A stretch of 26,018 bases of DNA from a virus, in IMG/VR virus record IMGVR_UViG_3300033388_001210, positions 1-26,018 of that record; one strand, given 5' to 3'. Positions 14,512 through 23,777 of this stretch are shown in pieces. The notes beneath the pieces were generated by a model, which saw only the letters and a program-made list of their open reading frames with translations, did no database searches and was not told the origin of the DNA. Position 1 is the stretch's first letter; each line of letters starts with the position of its first letter. A program made the translations under genes and the position numbers.

Positions 14512-16048
14512 GATATTCACAAGCCAAAAAACAGTAGACACAGGAATCACACAAGGTATTAGACCGACTGGTGCTGATTTACTTAGAAAACAAGTAGGTA
14601 AAACTCAGGCTCTTGCAGAAAAAGAAGAGCAAAAGGGGTTTAAGAGAGTAGAAGAAGCAACTAAGACATTTAAAACTGGATTAGAAACTGAATCTAAACT
14701 ACAAATGAATGAGTTATATAACTTAAATTCTGACAATCCTGAAGAGTTGTTTAAACAATTTCAATCTATGAATGAAAAGCTAGGTGAAGATATTCCTATT
14801 GAAGGCATAAGAGAAGAAGTTGTAGCTAATAACTTACTTACTCAACAATCTTTAATGACAAGAGCAGATAATAACTTTAATAAACAACAAACCAAAAAGA
14901 ATAAGTTAGTAAGTTCTGAATCTATAGATACAAGTATAAACTCATTAAAAGAAATATCTACTGTATTTTTCAACCCTGAAGAATCAGAATCAGTAAATAA
15001 TACAAAGATACAAGCTCAAAATGAAATAAACAATATTATAAACTTAGCAAACTCTAAAGATGCTGATGGCTTCCCTATATTCTCTGATAGTGAGAAAGAC
15101 AAGATGTTAGCCTCTGTCAGCGATATTAAAACACTAGGTTATGAAACTAATGTAGATGAGTTGTTTGAAGTGTCCCCTGAAAAAGCAGAAGCTTATATGC
15201 AGGATATGGAACTTAACAAAGACAAATTTATTAAAAAGTATAAGATAGATAACGAAGAATATGACGATATGCTTTCTTATAATAAGACTGTAAGGTCTAG
15301 ATTTAAAATTGCAGAACTACAAAAACAAACGATAGGTTCTCAAGCAGGTAGCGAGATTATAACTAACCCTGAATTAAGTACAGCCAATAAAAAGATAGAG
15401 ATTAACAAATTACTATTAGAAGGCTCTATTACTTCACAATATGCAGGTAAGCTTAAAGGTGTGTTATTATCTGATAAGGCAATAGGTGCTAGTGATGATG
15501 CTGATGCTATGGCTGATATTATCCTAAGAGTAAATGACTTAAATGCTAGGGCTGACTTAGACCAAGAAGATTATCTAATTGGTGTTAGAAACATTAGAGA
15601 CGAAATACTAGACAGAAGAACATCAGGTAATTTAAGTGAAGAGGGTAGCACTAAACTAAATAATCAAATATCTACTTTAACTTCTGCTAAAATATCAGGA
15701 GCAACTAACATAGTAGGTTATAACTTTAATGTAGGTAGTGATATGTTTGAAAACCAATTACCACCTGAGTTTAGAGGTAAAGCAACAAGAGAGCTATTTT
15801 ATCAAACAGAAGGACAAGAACCTACAGAAGCAGAGCAAAAGGCTCTTGCTACTACTATTATTGATAGTATAAATGTACAAAGAAGAGATAAGACTATTCA
15901 AAGAGTTAACGAGATTAAACAAGTGCAAGCTGTGAATGTAGAAGAAGAAGCTAAGAAGCTTAACATTTCTATTTCAGATATAAAAGAAACAGCAAGAATC
16001 CATAACTTAACAGAAGAACAAGTAATTCAAAGACTGAAAGGTAATTAA
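14504..16048 (+). CDS. Large helical virion protein (probable ejection protein, gp15 position)
   Basis: A 514-residue, almost fully helical, Lys/Glu/Asn/Leu-rich protein without obvious catalytic motif. The N-terminal T-D-T-G-I-T-Q-G-I-R-P-like stretch leads into long coiled-coil-type regions (residues 30-130, 220-280, 470-510). It occupies the place of T7 gp15 between a gp14-like protein and a giant core protein, which is why an internal core role is likely. Sequence similarity to gp15 itself is not visible by eye. It overlaps the upstream gene by 8 bases with a TAGGAGG ribosome site and is coupled to the next gene. Confidence 0.7.
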   Translation: MNKIFTSQKTVDTGITQGIRPTGADLLRKQVGKTQALAEKEEQKGFKRVEEATKTFKTGLETESKLQMNELYNLNSDNPEELFKQFQSMNEKLGEDIPIEGIREEVVANNLLTQQSLMTRADNNFNKQQTKKNKLVSSESIDTSINSLKEISTVFFNPEESESVNNTKIQAQNEINNIINLANSKDADGFPIFSDSEKDKMLASVSDIKTLGYETNVDELFEVSPEKAEAYMQDMELNKDKFIKKYKIDNEEYDDMLSYNKTVRSRFKIAELQKQTIGSQAGSEIITNPELSTANKKIEINKLLLEGSITSQYAGKLKGVLLSDKAIGASDDADAMADIILRVNDLNARADLDQEDYLIGVRNIRDEILDRRTSGNLSEEGSTKLNNQISTLTSAKISGATNIVGYNFNVGSDMFENQLPPEFRGKATRELFYQTEGQEPTEAEQKALATTIIDSINVQRRDKTIQRVNEIKQVQAVNVEEEAKKLNISISDIKETARIHNLTEEQVIQRLKGN

Positions 16049-19000
16049 TGGCTGATTTATTTAAAGATACAGAGAGCAAGGGCAAAGATTTATTCGCTGG
16101 CGGTAAAGACTTATTTGCTGGTGCAGTTGCTCCTGAACCTATTTCTACTACAGAACAGAATATAAATGCTGTTAATAGCGGTATACCTGTAGATTCAACT
16201 CCTGAATTAAAACAAGATTACGATGATAATATGTCTCAATGGGAACAGTTAGGACAATCAAGATTTTCACCTGAAAGATTAGAAAGCTTTAAAAACAATC
16301 CTATTGGGTTCTTAGAAGCTAGTGATTTTTTAGAAACTAAAGATGTAGTTCCTTTAGGTGGATTAGCGCAAGGTGTAGAATCATTACAAATATTAAACAT
16401 CTCTAAGAAGCTAGAAAAAGGTGAAGAAGTTACAGAACAACAACAAGAACAGTTTAATTCTTATATTGATAAGATGACAGAGATAAATCTAAGGGGTTTT
16501 GATGTTGGTGGTAAAATTGGTTACTATGGTATGCAAATGCCAGCCTTTATGACAGAGTTTGCTTTGACTGCTGGAGTTGGTAAGATAGCACAAAAGGCAA
16601 CCACAACTGGAATAAAAAAAGGAGCTGTTAAAGTTGCTGTTGGTACTGCAGCTAATATAGCGGCTAGGTCTACTGTAATGATGCCTATGAATGTTAGCAC
16701 GTACGGAAACAGAAGATTAAATAATTTTATGTCTATTACTGATAAAGGACAGGTATTAACACAAGAGGGTAAAGAATCTCCTGTAAAAAGTGCCTTGATG
16801 AGTTATGGGTATACAACAGCCTCAGTTGGTTCTGAAATGGCAGGTGGAGTTATATTGAAGGGTGTAAGTAAAGTATTATCACCATTAGGAGTATTAAAAA
16901 CTCCTTTAACACAAGCTGTAAATAAATTGCCTATGAGTGTACAAAAAGGACTGTATCAATCTTATAAAAAAATAAATGTTAATTCTAAAATATCTAACGC
17001 TTTTTCAAGAGTTGGTTATAATGGTATGCTAGGAGAATTAGGGGAAGAAGAACTAGAAAATGTATTAGCAGCAGGTATTGGACTTGTAGGTGGAGATTTA
17101 GACCTACAAGGTGCATTAGAAGCTGTCAAAGGCGACAACACAGATAGATTAGCGACTGCTGGTATCATTGGTATAATGGGTGGAGCTAGTGTGTCTTTTA
17201 ACACAGCTGTAAACTTATTCACAAGAAAAGGTTCTTCTCCAATAGAAGCTAAAGAACTTGCTAGTAATATGACAGAAACAGAACTAGATGAGTTTGTAAA
17301 TAATGAGTATCCTTTACCTAAGAGTGGTTATAAGTTTAATGAGTTTGAATCTAAGAGAAAAGAAGATTTAGATGTTACTTCTCCACAATCAATTCAAGGA
17401 GACTTAGCTAATATAGAAATAAAAAACCAACAAGAACTAGATACTCCTTTAGTGGCAGATGAAGAGAGTGGATTTAATAACGGCTTTATGACTAAAGCAG
17501 AAGCTGTAAAAGAAAAAGCTATTGACCTAAAAGATAGATTTGTGTTTGAAATGGTAAACGATAAAAGGTTCTTAGAATCTTTAAGCCCTGATATTAAACA
17601 ATCTATTAGACAATTCTACGGTATAGCTGGAACTATAAGACAAAACTTACAAGTAGGTATCTATGAAGTAGTTGACGGTAAGAACCAAATAGTAGGTAAA
17701 TCTTTAAAGTCTATTACTGATGACTGGAATAATGCTATATTAGAGAAAGAACCTAGCTTAGATAATAGATTAAACGACCAAAACGAATACTTACAAGCTC
17801 GTAGAATGTTAGAAGATTTAATACCTAGAGCAGATGTAGAAATAACAGACACACAAAAGACTAAAGCTATTACAGATATGGCTAGACTTAATGAGAAGTA
17901 TGGCGATAAAATGGAGTGGTTTGAAGAGTTCTCTAATGAGCTATACGAAAACCAACAAACTATATTACATAAATTAGTTGATTCAGGGGTGATGAGTGAG
18001 GAATCATTTAAGGCTATTACAGAAGCTAACCCACATTATATATCATTTAATAGAATTATTGAAGACGGTGGATTTAGTGGTTACTCTAAGAAAAGAAAGT
18101 TTACAGATGCTAAACCTGATATTAAGAAAATCAAAGGTGGCTCTGATTTAGAAATAGGTAACTTCCTAAAAACTGTATCAATCAACACAGGTAAGATGAT
18201 AACTATTGCAGAAAGAAACAGAATAGCTACATCAGTAAAAGATGTATTAGTTGGTATGGGGCAAACTGAGAAGTCTAAACCTTTATTAAAAGAAAAAGAA
18301 CTTGACGGTAAGACTGTATTAAAACCATCAAGACAGAAACCTGAGGGGACTATGTCAGTTTATGAAAATGGCGAAAGAGTATTTTACTCAGTAGATGAAA
18401 AAGTATTAAGAGAAGTAGAACAACAAGACCCTAATGTAAATAGATTTATGGCTGGGTTATTATCTCCTTTGAGAGTATCAGCTAAAGTAATGAGAGCAGG
18501 AGCTACAGGATTAAACCCTGAGTTCTGGAGTAGAAACTTTATTAGAGATACATTTATGGTTAATCTACAATCTAAAGTAAACCCTAATGCAAAAGATGCA
18601 GTACAAGGTATATTTACTGTTTTAGGTCAAACAGATGCTTATAACGAATGGGAAGCAGCAGGAGGTTCATTTGATTCATATATGGGTCAAGACCCTAAAG
18701 AGATGGATAAAAACCTAGAAGAAATATATAAAGACTTATACGGTCAACACAGTAAAGTCCATAGATACTTAAGAAACCCACTAAGAGCTATTGAAGATGT
18801 TGGTGATGTAGTAGAAAAAGCTAACCGTTTAGGTGTATTTCAAAAAGCCCTTAAAAAAGGATTAAGCGAGAAAGAAGCTGTATTCGAATCAAGAGATGCT
18901 TCCTTAGACTTTATGGTTGGTGGTAAAACTGGTCGAATTATAAATAGATATATACCCTTCTTTAATGCAGGTATTAGAGGTTCTGCTAAGTTAATGAGCA

Positions 19001-20019
19001 CAATTAAGACAAACCCTAAAGCATTTATGTATCACGGTATTACTAGAATGACATTGCCTACTATACTTTATAACTATTATATGTTATATCAAGCTCCTGA
19101 TGACGAAAGAGAAGAATACTTAGAACTCCCTACTTGGAGAAGAATGTTATCTTGGAATGTTAAAATCGGTGATAACTGGTGGTCTATACCTAAGCCATTT
19201 GCTCCAGGTCAATTATTCGCAACAGTCCCTGAGATGTTAATGTTAAAAGGATATAAAGGAAACAAGCCTGAAGTAGAGAATATGGGTCGTGAGATTGTTA
19301 TGGGTATGGCTGGTTCATTAGTTCCAATTCAAGATATTAGTGGGGTTATGCCTCCATTGTTAAAGTACTCTATAGAGAGTATGACAAACTATAATTTCTT
19401 TACAGGTAGAAATATTTATCCTGAATGGATGGATAGACTAGAACCTTCTGAAAGAGCTAGTAAACACACACCCGAATCTATGAAGATGTTAGGAGAACAA
19501 TTTAATGTATCTCCAGCTTTAATTAACAATGCTTTAAGAGGACAATTCGCAGGTAGTGCAAGGTTCTTTACAGATGCAGCTGATAAAGTTATAAAAGAAG
19601 TTAGAGAGTTCAACGGAGAGAAGACATCTGATAAACCTATTGTACCAGCAGATATTCCTTTGGTAAGGTCTATGGCTGTAAGAACTCCATCAGGTTATGG
19701 TACTATCTCAGCAAGTAATTTCTTTGATAACTGGAATACAATCCAACAAAAGAATGCTACTTTCAATAAGAAAAAAGGCAAAGATAAGAAGGAATACTTT
19801 GAGAAAAACAAGAGAGAATTAACATCTTATAAACTAATGAAGGGCTTTTATAATCAAATGAAATCCATTAGAGATATTGAAGATAGAATTTACACAGATA
19901 AAAATATGAGTTCTGAGGATAAAGTAGATAAGATAAAATCTTTAGATAAGAAAATAGACACTATCGTTAAGAAAGCAAACAAGACTTATAAAAATAGGTT
20001 GCAAAAAGAAAATAAATAA
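16048..20019 (+). CDS. Giant ejection/polyvalent protein with LPD38-type region
   Basis: A 1323-residue protein in the place of T7 gp16 (1318). The first 25 residues contain a direct repeat G-K-D-L-F-A-G (12-18, 19-25). Hydrophobic Gly/Ala-rich stretches at about 155-215 and 365-390 may insert in membranes. Residues about 800-1100 match the large polyvalent protein-associated domain 38 pattern: L-N-P-E-F-W-S-R-N-F-I-R-D, D-V-V-E-K-A-N-R, R-Y-I-P-F-F-N-A-G-I-R-G, and W-W-S-I-P-K-P-F. I see no lytic transglycosylase motif as in gp16. The C-terminal 130 residues are highly charged helices. It most likely enters the cell with the DNA. An AAAGGTAATTA ribosome site precedes the start. Confidence 0.8.
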   Translation: MADLFKDTESKGKDLFAGGKDLFAGAVAPEPISTTEQNINAVNSGIPVDSTPELKQDYDDNMSQWEQLGQSRFSPERLESFKNNPIGFLEASDFLETKDVVPLGGLAQGVESLQILNISKKLEKGEEVTEQQQEQFNSYIDKMTEINLRGFDVGGKIGYYGMQMPAFMTEFALTAGVGKIAQKATTTGIKKGAVKVAVGTAANIAARSTVMMPMNVSTYGNRRLNNFMSITDKGQVLTQEGKESPVKSALMSYGYTTASVGSEMAGGVILKGVSKVLSPLGVLKTPLTQAVNKLPMSVQKGLYQSYKKINVNSKISNAFSRVGYNGMLGELGEEELENVLAAGIGLVGGDLDLQGALEAVKGDNTDRLATAGIIGIMGGASVSFNTAVNLFTRKGSSPIEAKELASNMTETELDEFVNNEYPLPKSGYKFNEFESKRKEDLDVTSPQSIQGDLANIEIKNQQELDTPLVADEESGFNNGFMTKAEAVKEKAIDLKDRFVFEMVNDKRFLESLSPDIKQSIRQFYGIAGTIRQNLQVGIYEVVDGKNQIVGKSLKSITDDWNNAILEKEPSLDNRLNDQNEYLQARRMLEDLIPRADVEITDTQKTKAITDMARLNEKYGDKMEWFEEFSNELYENQQTILHKLVDSGVMSEESFKAITEANPHYISFNRIIEDGGFSGYSKKRKFTDAKPDIKKIKGGSDLEIGNFLKTVSINTGKMITIAERNRIATSVKDVLVGMGQTEKSKPLLKEKELDGKTVLKPSRQKPEGTMSVYENGERVFYSVDEKVLREVEQQDPNVNRFMAGLLSPLRVSAKVMRAGATGLNPEFWSRNFIRDTFMVNLQSKVNPNAKDAVQGIFTVLGQTDAYNEWEAAGGSFDSYMGQDPKEMDKNLEEIYKDLYGQHSKVHRYLRNPLRAIEDVGDVVEKANRLGVFQKALKKGLSEKEAVFESRDASLDFMVGGKTGRIINRYIPFFNAGIRGSAKLMSTIKTNPKAFMYHGITRMTLPTILYNYYMLYQAPDDEREEYLELPTWRRMLSWNVKIGDNWWSIPKPFAPGQLFATVPEMLMLKGYKGNKPEVENMGREIVMGMAGSLVPIQDISGVMPPLLKYSIESMTNYNFFTGRNIYPEWMDRLEPSERASKHTPESMKMLGEQFNVSPALINNALRGQFAGSARFFTDAADKVIKEVREFNGEKTSDKPIVPADIPLVRSMAVRTPSGYGTISASNFFDNWNTIQQKNATFNKKKGKDKKEYFEKNKRELTSYKLMKGFYNQMKSIRDIEDRIYTDKNMSSEDKVDKIKSLDKKIDTIVKKANKTYKNRLQKENK

Positions 20020-20044
20020 TTAAACTATAAACAAAGGAGTATAT

Positions 20045-22405
20045 ATGGCATTCGATTTAGACAAACTAGTATCATTCGCGGGACAAGGTAAACGAGGTTC
20101 TTCATATCAAACATTTGGTTATGTAGCAACAGACCCTAAAGCAGAGGTTATAGCTAGTGATTACTTTAATGAACTTAAAGGTAAAGCATCAATTAACGAT
20201 ACTATTACAGTATTAAATAATTCAGGAGATGATGAGGGTAAGTCCTACTTATTAAAAGTAATTTCTATTAATATCAATGGAGTTGTAGAGGTCGAGGATA
20301 TATCTTGGCACGGTGTTATTAGTGGAGATGTAGATTTTAATGGACACGGTGCTACTAATGTTGGATATATAGACTTTATTTTAACTGCTACTATAGCACA
20401 CCAAGAGGGTAGATTACATTGGAACGGCGATGATGGAACTCTTGAATTAGGAATGCCAGGTGGTAATGTTAACCTACAAATAGGACAAGAGAACCTTATT
20501 AGAGCAACTAACGATGAAGGAGATGATATAATTAACGGTCAAGCTGTTTATGTAAGTGGTGCATCAGGTGCTAATCCTGAAATTATGTTAGCAGATAAAG
20601 ATTCATTAACTACAGCCTCAGTGATTGGGGTTGTTACAGAGAATATTACAGATAATCAAAAAGGTTATGTTACTACTTTCGGATATGTTAGAGATATGGA
20701 TACTTCTGGTATTTCAGAGGGAGCTATTGCTTGGTTAGGAGATGACGGTAACCTTACGGGGACAAGACCTACTTCACCTGATATTCAAGTTGGCGTTGGT
20801 ATAGTAATGAGAGAACACGCTGACGAAGGTGTATTGTTTGTTAATCCATATATTACACCTAGATTACAAGGACTTAGTGATGTATTTATAACTCCAGTTG
20901 ATGGCGATTTACTTAAATGGAATGGTGGAACTGCAAGATTTGAAGCTTATAATGTAGGCATAACAAAAGAACCTACTGGATTTGTAGAGCCTAAAGATGT
21001 TATTATTACAGGTAACGGAGATGAAACAGTAACTTTAACAGGAACAGTAAATGCTTATTATGAAGGTGTTAAGAGTACAACTATTATAAACGGTTGGACT
21101 TCACCAGCACACGGAACAGATATAAATGATTCTTATTTCTTAATGGATAACGGAACAACTATTGACTGGGTTTTAGAATCTAGTGGATTTGGAGAAGATA
21201 TTTACTCTAATCTTTTGATATGTTTTGCATTCTATGACCCTACTAATGCTACTTGGGTTTATTTAAGAGAACCGCACGGTTTAATGCCTTGGCAATCACA
21301 CAGAGAAAATCACAAAGTAAACGGAACATTTAGAGATAGTGGTGGTTCGTTAGCTGATTATGTATTAGATAGTACAACAGCAGCGGATAGAAGACCTTCT
21401 ATAAGTGCTTGTTTATTATATGATGAAGATTTACCAACTGAAAACAATGCTTTACCAACTGGTACTTATACTAATTTTTATATAAACGGTGCAGATGCTG
21501 ATGTAAACTTTGTTACAGGACAAGCAGATATAATCCCTTTAAGTACAAACCAACCCTATTGGAATGAGTTTACAGGTGGTGCTTGGCAACAAACATTGAT
21601 GTCTAACAACTATTATAGTTATTCATTTGTAATTGCTATCCCTATGTGTGAAGATTCTGACTCACAAGATTTAAGATATATACACGTTCAAGGGCAACAT
21701 CAAGATAATAGCTTATCTAATATACAAGCTATAACAACAAACGATGTGAGCTTAGGTAAGTTTAGCTTATTACTACCTGAATTTATAGGTATTACTAAAG
21801 TTATTCACCAATATACAGCTGGTAATTGGAAGCTTATTGAAGTAACTGATTTGACAGGTACAAGTTCAAGTCAAGTATCTTCACCAGCAGGCAACTTTTT
21901 AACAAGTGTTACAAGTGATGCTACATTATCAGGATTAGGAACTGCTTCTAGTCCTTTAGGAGTAGTCCCTACATTAACAACAAAAGGTGATTTACTAGGG
22001 TTTACAACAGTTAAAGCTAGATTAGGTGTAGGAACAGATGACCAAGTATTAACAGCAGATAGTACAGCACCAACGGGATTTGCTTGGAAGGCTGGAGGTG
22101 GAAGTTTTACAAGAGATGTATTGTTCACAGGAAGTGCAGGAGTATCAACTATTAACTTAAGTCAAGATATAAATGATTATAATTTCTTAGAAATAACAGG
22201 GTATGTTTCTAGTAGCAGTTTAGTAAATTCGAGGGTTATAACCGTTGAAACATTTAAAGAAACTTCTTCTTCCTTTAAAGAAGATATTAGATTTACAACA
22301 GCAACAGTAGATAGAGCGGTAGTGTTCTATTATGCTACTGATACATCAATAACTATTTCAACAGCAGCAAGTGCAACATTAACAAAAGTAGTAGGAGTAA
22401 AATAA
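20045..22405 (+). CDS. Tail fibre / receptor-binding protein
   Basis: A 786-residue modular protein. Residues 1-87 are an anchor-like module related to the small protein at 9833. Residues about 140-290 match a common fibre domain (I-N-G-Q-A-V-Y-V-S-G-A-S-G, S-V-I-G-V-V-T-E-N-I, K-G-Y-V-T-T-F-G-Y-V), followed by G-L-S-D-V-F...L-L-K-W-N-G-G-T. The centre (about 310-600) is a Trp/Tyr/Asn-rich beta region with the best chance of receptor contact. Near 605-690 are L-S-G-L-G-T-A-S-S-P-L-G-V and T-K-G-D-L-L-G-F...L-G-V-G-T-D-D-Q-V-L-T-A-D, typical of fibre shafts and tips. No pectate-lyase or sialidase motif is evident. An AAAGGAG ribosome site is present. Confidence 0.87.
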   Translation: MAFDLDKLVSFAGQGKRGSSYQTFGYVATDPKAEVIASDYFNELKGKASINDTITVLNNSGDDEGKSYLLKVISININGVVEVEDISWHGVISGDVDFNGHGATNVGYIDFILTATIAHQEGRLHWNGDDGTLELGMPGGNVNLQIGQENLIRATNDEGDDIINGQAVYVSGASGANPEIMLADKDSLTTASVIGVVTENITDNQKGYVTTFGYVRDMDTSGISEGAIAWLGDDGNLTGTRPTSPDIQVGVGIVMREHADEGVLFVNPYITPRLQGLSDVFITPVDGDLLKWNGGTARFEAYNVGITKEPTGFVEPKDVIITGNGDETVTLTGTVNAYYEGVKSTTIINGWTSPAHGTDINDSYFLMDNGTTIDWVLESSGFGEDIYSNLLICFAFYDPTNATWVYLREPHGLMPWQSHRENHKVNGTFRDSGGSLADYVLDSTTAADRRPSISACLLYDEDLPTENNALPTGTYTNFYINGADADVNFVTGQADIIPLSTNQPYWNEFTGGAWQQTLMSNNYYSYSFVIAIPMCEDSDSQDLRYIHVQGQHQDNSLSNIQAITTNDVSLGKFSLLLPEFIGITKVIHQYTAGNWKLIEVTDLTGTSSSQVSSPAGNFLTSVTSDATLSGLGTASSPLGVVPTLTTKGDLLGFTTVKARLGVGTDDQVLTADSTAPTGFAWKAGGGSFTRDVLFTGSAGVSTINLSQDINDYNFLEITGYVSSSSLVNSRVITVETFKETSSSFKEDIRFTTATVDRAVVFYYATDTSITISTAASATLTKVVGVK

Positions 22406-22406
22406 T

Positions 22407-22916
22407 ATGATTTGGAGTATAAACGGCGAAAGCATAGGTAAAGGTACAGGTTCAATAGTTGGGGGTACTGACTTTGAAGGAACTTTTGAAGAAGCACAAC
22501 AATATGTTTATAACAGTAGACCTATTGAAGATTTTAAGACTGATAAAATAAAAGAGTTAAAAGAATATAAAAATGATATTATTGCAACTTGTAAGGTTTC
22601 AGCTACGGAGTACTTTCAAGCTGATGATATAAGTTTAGTTACAATGGAGAGTAGATTTACATATTTACTTAATATCTCTGATTTAACTTATTCTAGCACT
22701 TCATTTCTTCATATATGGAGGTGTGGCGATGATTGTCTTTACACCTTTACTAACAGGGCAGATGCTATTTCAATATTAAACAATGTAATAAGCAAAGCAA
22801 GAGAGAACTGGGGAGTTTATAACGATAAAACCCAAGAGATTAAAGAGCTAACAACGGTTCAAGAAGTAGTAGACTATGATTTAACTACTGACTGGACTAC
22901 AATGGATATAACATAG
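22407..22916 (+). CDS. DUF4376-like protein next to the fibre
   Basis: A 169-residue protein. Residues about 45-150 resemble DUF4376-type regions of phage tail-associated proteins: K-I-K-E-L-K-E-Y-K-N-D-I, then a short strand pattern, F-Q-A-D-D-I-S-L-V-T-M-E-S-R, and T-F-T-N-R-A-D-A-I-S-I-L-N-N-V-I-S-K-A-R-E-N-W. The N-terminus has G-T-G-S-I-V-G-G-T-D-F-E-G-T-F-E-E-A. These proteins are encoded beside fibres and may cap or chaperone them; a role is not established. Two bases separate it from the fibre stop, so they are co-expressed. Confidence 0.6.
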   Translation: MIWSINGESIGKGTGSIVGGTDFEGTFEEAQQYVYNSRPIEDFKTDKIKELKEYKNDIIATCKVSATEYFQADDISLVTMESRFTYLLNISDLTYSSTSFLHIWRCGDDCLYTFTNRADAISILNNVISKARENWGVYNDKTQEIKELTTVQEVVDYDLTTDWTTMDIT

Positions 22917-22929
22917 GAGAATACGAATA

Positions 22930-23079
22930 ATGCCAAAAGAAAATCAAGATAAGGCAACACAGAAATTTGTAAACGAAGTTAAAAAGAGAGAGGTTGCAGG
23001 TATCAGACCTAATGGAGAAGCTAGGAAAAAGCCTACACTAAAGAAACTTATGGCTAACTTTAAGGAAAGAACGGCATAA
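22930..23079 (+). CDS. Small basic protein (49 aa)
   Basis: A short gene with an AGGAGAATACGAATA ribosome site before its ATG, and a TAATG junction coupling its stop to the next start. The protein (K/R-rich, 14 Lys/Arg in 49 residues; ends L-M-A-N-F-K-E-R-T-A) has no hydrophobic segment and no recognised domain. It fills the space between the DUF4376-like gene and the membrane gene without gap, which supports it as a real gene. Function unknown. Confidence 0.7.
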   Translation: MPKENQDKATQKFVNEVKKREVAGIRPNGEARKKPTLKKLMANFKERTA

Positions 23080-23777
23080 TGAAACTATTATTGACAATTA
23101 TAACTCTAAACTTTACTCAGTTTTATTTAGCTGATTGGTTTGGAAACATTACTTGTCAACAGGTAGAATCTTTTATATTGTGCTTATTCGCTTGGAGGTG
23201 GCTAAAACATAACATCAAAGGGCAGAGTATATTTGCATTACTAACTATGCACTTTATATTCATAGCTTGTTTAGACCCATTTATAACTTACTTACCTAAC
23301 AGTTTATTCTTATCTTACAACTTAATCTTATTAAGCTTAGGAGTGTATTTAACTAGAAAACAATACGAATATAAATCAGACAAAGTAAACAAGAAAAACA
23401 TTTGCTTAGTATTCTATAAACCTAAATCATTACATCAAACTATTATTAGTTTATTCTCTGCACCAGTTGCGAGCTTTGGAATGATACGAGGTTCTAGCTT
23501 ATACCAATTAAGACACGGTAAATCTAAGATACAAAAACTGGGTTATAATGTTAAAGATGTTGAGAGAAAATACATTGTAATAGATACAGGCTATCCTAAC
23601 TATACAGTTACAAAAAAAGACCTAGATGAATTATTATTAAAAAAGGCTAGACAAGCTAAAACTTTATGGTTAAGATATAACTGTTTAAGAGATTTTAAAC
23701 ATATCCTAAATAAACTAACAGGATACGAATACAACGGCGAGATATTGCCAACATTTTACTTAAGGAAAATACGATGA
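23079..23777 (+). CDS. Multi-span membrane protein with soluble C-terminal domain
   Basis: A 232-residue protein. The N-terminal 95 residues contain about three to four hydrophobic segments (near 1-20, 29-45, 51-70 and 75-93). The remaining 135 residues are soluble and basic, with V-F-Y-K-P-K-S-L-H-Q-T-I-I-S-L-F-S near 107-123 and L-R-Y-N-C-L-R-D-F-K-H-I-L near 200-212. The N-C-x-x-D/F placement resembles the catalytic Cys region of permuted NlpC/P60-like hydrolases, in which an S-H after the first strand supplies His; here the place has S-F-G, so the enzyme would be degenerate. This idea is weak. It is located just before the holin-like gene, so a lysis or superinfection role is possible. 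Confidence 0.55.
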   Translation: MKLLLTIITLNFTQFYLADWFGNITCQQVESFILCLFAWRWLKHNIKGQSIFALLTMHFIFIACLDPFITYLPNSLFLSYNLILLSLGVYLTRKQYEYKSDKVNKKNICLVFYKPKSLHQTIISLFSAPVASFGMIRGSSLYQLRHGKSKIQKLGYNVKDVERKYIVIDTGYPNYTVTKKDLDELLLKKARQAKTLWLRYNCLRDFKHILNKLTGYEYNGEILPTFYLRKIR

